Positions 58,962-64,000 of a stretch of 64,000 bases of DNA are shown here, piece by piece. Positions within the stretch are counted from its first letter, which is position 1, and every line of letters begins with the position of its first letter. The position numbers and the translations under genes were made by a program. The notes below the pieces were generated by a model that was given only the letters and a program-made list of their open reading frames with translations, made no database searches and had not been told where the DNA came from. This DNA is from Sclerodactyla briareus (Eukaryota; Echinodermata; Holothuroidea; Dendrochirotida; Sclerodactylidae): the NCBI GenBank assembly GCA_026419785.1, contig JAODTK010004621.1, forward strand, positions 124,001-188,000, given 5' to 3'.

Positions 58962-59860
58962 CTAGTTTTTTTCTCCCGTTCGGGGTCCTCTTGCGTTGTT
59001 CTCCGACCAAGGACGAAAGTTGAGAGTGCGCTATTCGCCGCCCTGTGCGACACGCTGCGCATCACAAAGCTCGTACCACAACCATACCGGCCGCAATCAA
59101 ACGGACAGTTGGAGGTACATCGCACCCTGATGGACGCGTGAGAGTTTTCGTTTCCGGAAGAAGCAGCCCGATTGGGACGTTTTCATACCACAGGTTTTTT
59201 CTAGCGGTGCGATTCGAGCAACAGTCAACCGAGCACCGTCCCAACGGCGAACATGTATGATGCTAGGACGGGATATAACCATGCCGGCAGACCTCATGTC
59301 TCGTCGTGGCAACAGGTACCGAAGCAGCCAGTGCACCAATATGTCCTCGGACCTTAGTGAAAAAATCCATAGAGCTCGCCCACGAGCCAGCACGGCAACA
59401 CCTAAGACAGACGCAGAGGAGAATTGAAGAAAGACATGTATCTTCGCCTTCTACAGAAGACCCTACACTAAGGGCGACAAGTCTACATCTTGGACCGCGC
59501 CTCGAAGAAAGGACAGAGCAAGAAGCTGAGTCCACCTTGGAAGGGTCAGGGATAATCACCGAGGTACTCACCCCATACCTTTTTCGAGTGGGCAATTGAA
59601 GAATAGGGTGATGGAGGTTACCATGATAAAACTGAAGGCGTGCAGGATCACCAACTCCCAGCATGGTTGTCGGGCTACCACCTCCCCGAGAATTCGACCA
59701 ACGAAGCCGAGGAAAATGAAGTCTATGCGTCTGCAAGCAAAGCACTGGGCAGGAAAGATCATGATCCAAGTGCGACTACTGCCGAAGAGAATGGTTACCA
59801 TGGATCGTGCGTCACATATTTCACCTCGGAGGCATGTCCATAGATCGTTTTAGGTGGGGC
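58962..59860 (+). mobile_element. Ty3/Gypsy integrase C-terminal part with a PHD-like finger (truncated)
   Basis: A plus-strand Gypsy pol tail, joined directly to the 5' side of the minus-strand DIRS-like element. The core catalytic region starts within a SDQGR block (about 59004), then LRITKLVPQPYRPQSNGQLE (59055-59115), the (T/K)PYHPQ-NGQ-ER motif of integrases. Later frames give MMLGRDITMPADLM (59260), HRARPRAST/AHELARQHLRQTQRR (59370-59430) and an LPYLFRV-type stretch (59575-59595), the post-core module typical of Gypsy. From 59715 two shifted frames give VCKQSTGQ then CDYCRREW, YHGSCV and HIDRFR, resembling a C4HC3 PHD finger. Protease, RT and RNase H are missing; several indels are present. 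Confidence 0.78.
59715..59860 (+). other. PHD-like zinc finger at the end of the Gypsy pol fragment
   Basis: In separate frames the text shows, in order, a C-x-C (VCK after a Tyr-Cys-type codon boundary at 59731), CDYC (59790), YHGSC (59806-59820) and HIDRFR followed by a degraded last C-x2-C (59836-59856). Spacing and neighbours (MIQ before CDYC, EW before YHG) match PHD fingers of the PHF8/KDM7 type, where Trp and His-Gly-x-Cys are conserved. PHD fingers of that type read H3K4 methylation. The copy is broken by three or four single-base indels, so the assignment depends on accepting those as errors or decay. The same nucleotides have a competing open frame (59596-59853) that I consider the shadow. 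Confidence 0.6.
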
Positions 59861-59864
59861 CATG

Positions 59865-61095
59865 GGTGGGGGAGGGGGGGGAGACGACCTCTTGTTGTAA
59901 CAGAGGTAGTAACACGCGTTTCTCTTGTCCTCCCGCACCTGGGGCCGGCACTACCGAACGGCACACTGGGGAGGGGAGTCCGAGGAGGGAACTGGAGTCC
60001 GGTACCAGCTCGATCGAGGGTCAGGTTGCGGGCCTCGCCACGAGAGTGCTTACGCCTTGGATGGGAAACCGCGCGTGCCCTCCGTAGAGGACTTGCTACG
60101 GGGATTGCCCTCGTTTTTTCAGTAGTAGACGTTCAGGAATGGTAATTTGTCCGAACAATTTCCAATGTGAGTGAGAAAAAGAAAAGATCCGGTTGGGGGG
60201 GTACTTACTTCAATGAAAGTCATCGGCAAACATGGTCTTTCTTCCTTGTTCACCCTTAAAATATAAAAAACAAAGTAATCCTGAAAGATGTTGCGAAAAA
60301 GGAAAACAAAAATAGGTTCAGTGAGACCAGTTCTCAACTCATTTGAACCTGTGTATGAGCTAAATTTGGAGGCCTTCACAGCAAGACAAACGTACATTTT
60401 TCAATGAGTGTCACTACCTCAGAACAGCTTGGGCTCGGACTGTGAGAAGGCCAGATGCAGAACTTCTGACACACTAGGGAAAATCATCTGATTTTGCGAT
60501 CCAGAGTAAGTGGTCACAGAGTCCTAATTGTTTTTCTTGACCCTGGCTGTGTATGGAAAACGAAGAGCAACAACCATCAAAACTTCTTTCTTTTTGATCA
60601 GCAGCTCATACACTTAACTCAACATATGCCCATAACGAGGCAGGGTCGATGTGATCCCACCCATGACAATAGTTGTCTATCAAATACCGTCAAATAACAG
60701 CCCTCGTTCGTTCAGTAACGGTTTGCCACTCAGAAAACACACCATCCACATGGGCCAGTATAGTGAGCCTTCATTACCCATAACATTCTGCCCACACAAA
60801 ACCCACATGGGTCCCATGAACAACAACAAGTATTTGCCCATGAACAATATGCCCCACAAAACACCCCATGGCGTCCTATTATAGTTGACCCATGTAGTTG
60901 TCGACGGGATGCCCACCTTAACTGAATAACACTGCCCATGCCCTGACGAACCTGTGTCCAGGGAATATCCACAGTGTTCATGCACGACACGAACACCCAT
61001 ATGGGCCCCGCATGGGTATGTTGATCGTCCAATTGGGGTTAGGTTAAGTTGTCAGGCATATGGCGATGGGTTGATTAGCATGCACCACAGTAGGC
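59865..61095. other. Stretch between Gypsy tail and next DIRS-like piece
   Basis: A GC-rich part (59865-60118) has open plus frames of 66-112 codons without motifs; it may be the end of the Gypsy pol or its LTR. From 60120 the composition falls and no gene is seen. At 60740-61015 the words CACATGGG, GCCCATGAACAA and CCCATG recur loosely. Confidence 0.4.
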
Positions 61096-61099
61096 GGGT

Positions 61100-61930
61100 C
61101 CGGGTCCTGTTGACCGGGGGAGTACACTCTGGGCGATTATTACTCCTATGCGGACGTCGCCATGACGGGAGGCGCGCGAACGACGGCGATTGATTATTCG
61201 CCAGGAACTGAGGGTCATGTCACAAGCGAACCCGCCATTGTCGGAAACGGAGATAATCGTCAATGACCTGCAACCGCGGCGGCGCCGCGCAGAGGCCGCT
61301 GCTACCAAAAACAAAGATTAGCGTGAGGGCGCAGCGCCGCCGCTGCATGAAGGGCCTGACTGGGTCCTCCGTAACATGTCAGAAATCGGTCAGGGACAGA
61401 GGGAGGGGATTCTCTGGCCGTCTTCTTCTGGTACTGCCCGCCCAACAAATGCCTAATAACGCAGTTATACAGCAGGCGCATCCGCAACCGACACGAATGA
61501 AAAGATCGACCAAGCTGGCCATCATGCCAGCAGAAGCAGTCAACTTCTGGCCGTAGAGAACGGCTCGGACAGGAGTCGCCACCCGCCAGGCCTTGTAAAA
61601 GCGCCCGCAGGCGCTCCGGGGTAGGGAAACATCCGCTCGAGTTCGTGGGTGGCCCTGAGGTAGGTGATCCGCTGCGCCGGCTCGAGTGGGGATTCCTCGA
61701 GGTTGATCAGCCACCCGAGATTCCTCGAGCATGGGAAACACGTCCGGTGGTGTGACGAACCGCTGTTCTCGTGACCCTGGCCATCACGAGCCAATGTCGA
61801 TTGTAGGCGGATATCATAACTCCTCTCCGCCGTAACTCCAGATTTGCCGCGTTACCCGATTGAAAACTCTCGTGGCGTCGACAGACCGAATGGTAGGCAC
61901 CGGAAACGGTATGCCTGTATTCTGATGTTC
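61100..61930 (-). mobile_element. DIRS-like RT fragment, second element
   Basis: On the minus strand the order is RT finger and post-palm motifs: QAYRFRCLPFGLSTPREFS (about 61915-61860), RNLGWLINLEESPLEPAQRI (about 61718-61660), then AGMMASLVDLF (61550-61515) and HLLGGQYQKK (about 61450), which correspond to the LGWLIN-EKS-L-P-Q, GMMASL--LFP and W---- blocks after RT in DIRS-like proteins. The first part of RT with DLKDAY is absent, because the sequence at about 61930 changes abruptly into a recombinase N-terminal region of another copy. The RNase H start is traceable only weakly at 61270-61210. Frameshifted and inactive. Confidence 0.72.
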
Positions 61931-62640
61931 GACACGCCCTTGCCCTTGTGGAAGAGGGAGGTCAGGAAAGTGCAGACATTACTCACAGACTCCCTCCCGG
62001 GATCACAATCATCTCTCTGGCCCGGCTCTGCAATAAGGAGCCTGTGGTCGTAAGTAGCAACCGTGGAGTCCCTGCGGGACCTCCTGCAAGCTCCGCAACC
62101 CCATGCATAAAGACTCAACACTTCGCCGCCGTGATCTCCGAACGATCGACTGAGCGCCGGTAGTCGCAACGGAACAGGTCGTTCAAAGCTCGAGAAGCAG
62201 CGGTACCAAGGAAATGCTCGGCCAACACGGAGCGACAAACAAGCATATCGTGTTCGTTCCCTGAGTCCGGTACAAAACCCGACTGATCTGGCTACACGGC
62301 GGAAAAGCGTCACGTGAAGGCCCTCCCACGTGAAACTGAACGCGTCTACATTCCACCACGGCTGCGGGTGAAACCTCCTTGAGCAGAAGGTCGGCAGGCG
62401 TGCATTGTCCGCCGTCGCGAAAATCTGAAGAGCTGGTCCGCCCATTCCCGTCTAGGTCCACTCGTTGATGTGCAACCTGACAGAGCGTCGCTAGCACGTT
62501 GTCTCACCCCTGTCAGGTGGGACGCTCGGAGAGAGATGTTCCGAGGTCGTCGCACACGATAAACACCCGCGTCTGTCTGTCAGCGACCTGAACCCTTCGT
62601 GCCCCTCCCGTTGTTGTAGGTGCCCGTTGGCGGTACTGTC
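61930..62640 (-). mobile_element. DIRS-like fragment, RNase H end to recombinase N-terminus
   Basis: Minus-strand frames give NISLRASHLTGVRQRASDAL (62540-62480, end of RNase H), FSRRRTMHA/NARLPTFCSRRFHPQP, NVDAFSFTWEG (62352-62320), then FPPCSQISRVL and LFVAPCWPSISLVPLLLEL (about 62300-62185), and SNVCTFLTSLFHKGKGVSNI (about 62000-61935). That last segment resembles the start of a tyrosine recombinase's SAM-like domain. The next residues belong to an RT (feature at 61100-61930), so the recombinase is cut after its first ~20 residues. Text is parallel to 57380-57850 in the first DIRS-like element, showing a related but diverged copy. Confidence 0.72.
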
Positions 62641-62644
62641 GGAG

Positions 62645-63580
62645 CGAACTAAGATATCTATTTCACCTCTCTACTTACCCCTTTATCTACCATGCACCCT
62701 CTCAATATGCTACCGATTGTCTGGCATTTTAACATAGTCCGGGATGGCCAACCCATCGCCCTTCTCTTTTTGGCCAGACTATTCGTCTGCAACGAGTGTT
62801 TTTCGCATCGAAAAGTTTCAAAAATTTTGACCAAAGGAATTGTTTACGGTTGGTGACCGTTTTGAAGACCGAGCTACTCTATCCAGCTTCACGGAGGAGC
62901 AGTTTTAGAAAGGGGCGCGTTCGGTTTCGCGATTTTTTGGTCGCTTTGTTTTCTCTCCTCGGTCCTTGTCGCCGTCGCGCGTAAAGACGTTCCTAACAGC
63001 CTAGCCTGCGTCCTAACGTCGGGAGTGTGGTAGGTGTGTGTGTTGTGTACCTCCCGTTCCTGTCACTTGTGTGGTATAACACATGTGGGCGTGTCCCTCT
63101 CACCTCTGCGGGGTTTCGCTTGTTGGGCTTTGGCGTTTTTTTATGGGGGGGGGGAGGGGGTGTTCGGGCCCCGTTAGGTTTGGTCATACCGGGTTCCCTC
63201 CTTCCCCTTACTACCCTCCCTCGGTTCCCTCGGGTCCCTCGGGTCCCTACCTTTCAGTCCCGTCCCAGGGGGTCCCCGCCCTCCCGGGCCCGGTGTTGGT
63301 GGTTTGGTTGCTGTCGGGTGTGCGCATAGGAGTTGCACGTGCAGCGCGACGAGGGAGAGAGATATACGATAGATATGTAGTGATATTTTCACAGTTGAGC
63401 AGATGTGGTTTTGGGTTTCAGTCGGCTACGCTTTCCTTAGCGGTCTTCCTGCGGATTAGGTAGAAGTTTCGGCCGTTCACATCCTGGTGAGGAGCTCCAC
63501 AGCCCAGGGAGACCATCGGTTTGGGGCAGACAACCGCTGGCTCAGGAAAGCGGAACGCCGTGCCAGAACGACTTCTGCCG
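62645..63580. other. GC-rich non-coding stretch
   Basis: No protein motif is seen. It has a G-tract at 63146-63160 and a CCCTCGGGTCCCT-type short repeat near 63218-63247. It could be a terminal repeat of a retroelement whose coding part begins near 63585 or lies beyond the window, but no PBS or TG...CA ends were identified. Confidence 0.35.
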
Positions 63581-63586
63581 TCCGCA

Positions 63587-63942
63587 GGTGCAAGGTTGTT
63601 TCACGGTCCGAAACCATGCAGTACTACTAGCCGTGGGAAATGACGACTGTGTACCGTATCGAGACTCCCCATGGTCGGACCCGTGTCCGGGAGTTCCGTG
63701 GGTGCAATGTAGTTTCACGGTCCGAGACCCTGCAGTTCATCGGGGTGACAGCCGAAGAAGCCAAGGAAGCCAAGGAAGCAGTTCAAACCGCGGGGACTAG
63801 CTCCCTCCGGCGGGTCTTGGGGGTGAACTCAGTTCAGGATCGGCCAGGCTGTCGCCGATTCACCTCCGCAGGGGACAGGGACCCAGGATTGTCACAACCG
63901 TCTCCGGCTGGGCGGGCGGTCCCGACACCCCATGCGGCTAGT
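63587..63942 (+). CDS. Unidentified coding-like repeat protein fragment
   Basis: A 114-base unit occurs twice (from 63589 and 63703) in the same frame. Unit one reads CKVVSRSETMQYY and unit two CNVVSRSETLQF; the nucleotide differences include several third-position changes, as expected for coding sequence. Unit one is followed by a TAG at 63628-63630, then an ATG at 63640 that starts a frame open through unit two and on to a TGA-like end at 63943-63945. After unit two there is an AEEAKEAKEAVQTAG stretch, helical in character, then a Pro/Arg/Ser-rich tail. I do not recognise the family; a Gag-like or domesticated retroelement protein is one possibility, given the neighbours. The fragment may continue past a sequence error at the stop. 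Confidence 0.4.
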
Positions 63943-64000
63943 TGACGCCATGCCGCAGCTGGGGCGCCGGTGGGTCGGACACGAGTCCCGGACCTCCGAG

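Noticed and set aside
60740-61015. Possible tandem repeat of CCCATG/CACATGGG words
   Set aside because: No consistent period; probably chance recurrence of short words in one segment.

Overview
The window looks like repeat-rich animal DNA, probably from a marine deuterostome. An echinoderm is my best guess. That rests on the mix of DIRS-like, Ty3/Gypsy and CR1/L2-type retroelements with families of ~120-165 bp tandem repeats, not on a diagnostic gene. There are no operons or bacterial signals, and I saw no rRNA gene. Almost every protein trace is broken by frameshifts, including the one host gene, so I suspect many small indels in the assembly (homopolymers and G-tracts are long) as well as real decay.

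Layout. 0-5.5 kb: two fragments of one non-LTR family with convergent 3' ends and TGAG-type tails, then a ~125-bp tandem array. 5.5-24 kb: mostly non-coding, with a ~150-bp hAT-type MITE (9.4 kb), a minus-strand EN-RT non-LTR remnant (10.6-12.6 kb), a minus-strand CCHC-knuckle gag-like remnant (13.2-13.6 kb) and AT/CA/AAT microsatellites. 24-32 kb: a minus-strand RT fragment, a higher-order tandem array (27.1-28.3 kb) and a plus-strand CR1/L2-type RT 3' end (31.2-32.1 kb).

33.8-36.1 kb holds the only recognisable host gene: 3' exons of a CYLD-like deubiquitinase on the plus strand (B-box insert, Cys/His-type USP C-terminal half, C-terminus). 38-44.5 kb: a tRNA-derived SINE, a 48-bp minisatellite, a 395-bp tandem duplication, a ~0.9-kb near-palindromic foldback with a tRNA-like loop, and an RT fragment beside it.

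49-56 kb is tandem-repeat territory, ending in a 2.25-kb segment duplicated head to tail; each copy carries a GC-rich block and an (ATT)n tract followed by a GCGCC hairpin. 56.4-62.6 kb is a retroelement graveyard: a DIRS-like element (minus), a Ty3/Gypsy integrase tail that appears to end in a PHD finger (plus), and two further DIRS-like pieces joined in an unusual order (minus). The last 0.5 kb holds an unidentified coding-like repeat.

The most interesting items are the PHD-like finger at the end of the Gypsy integrase, the foldback with a tRNA-like loop, the DIRS recombinase-to-RT junction, and the in-frame 38-codon repeat at 63.6 kb. I saw no complete, intact novel system.
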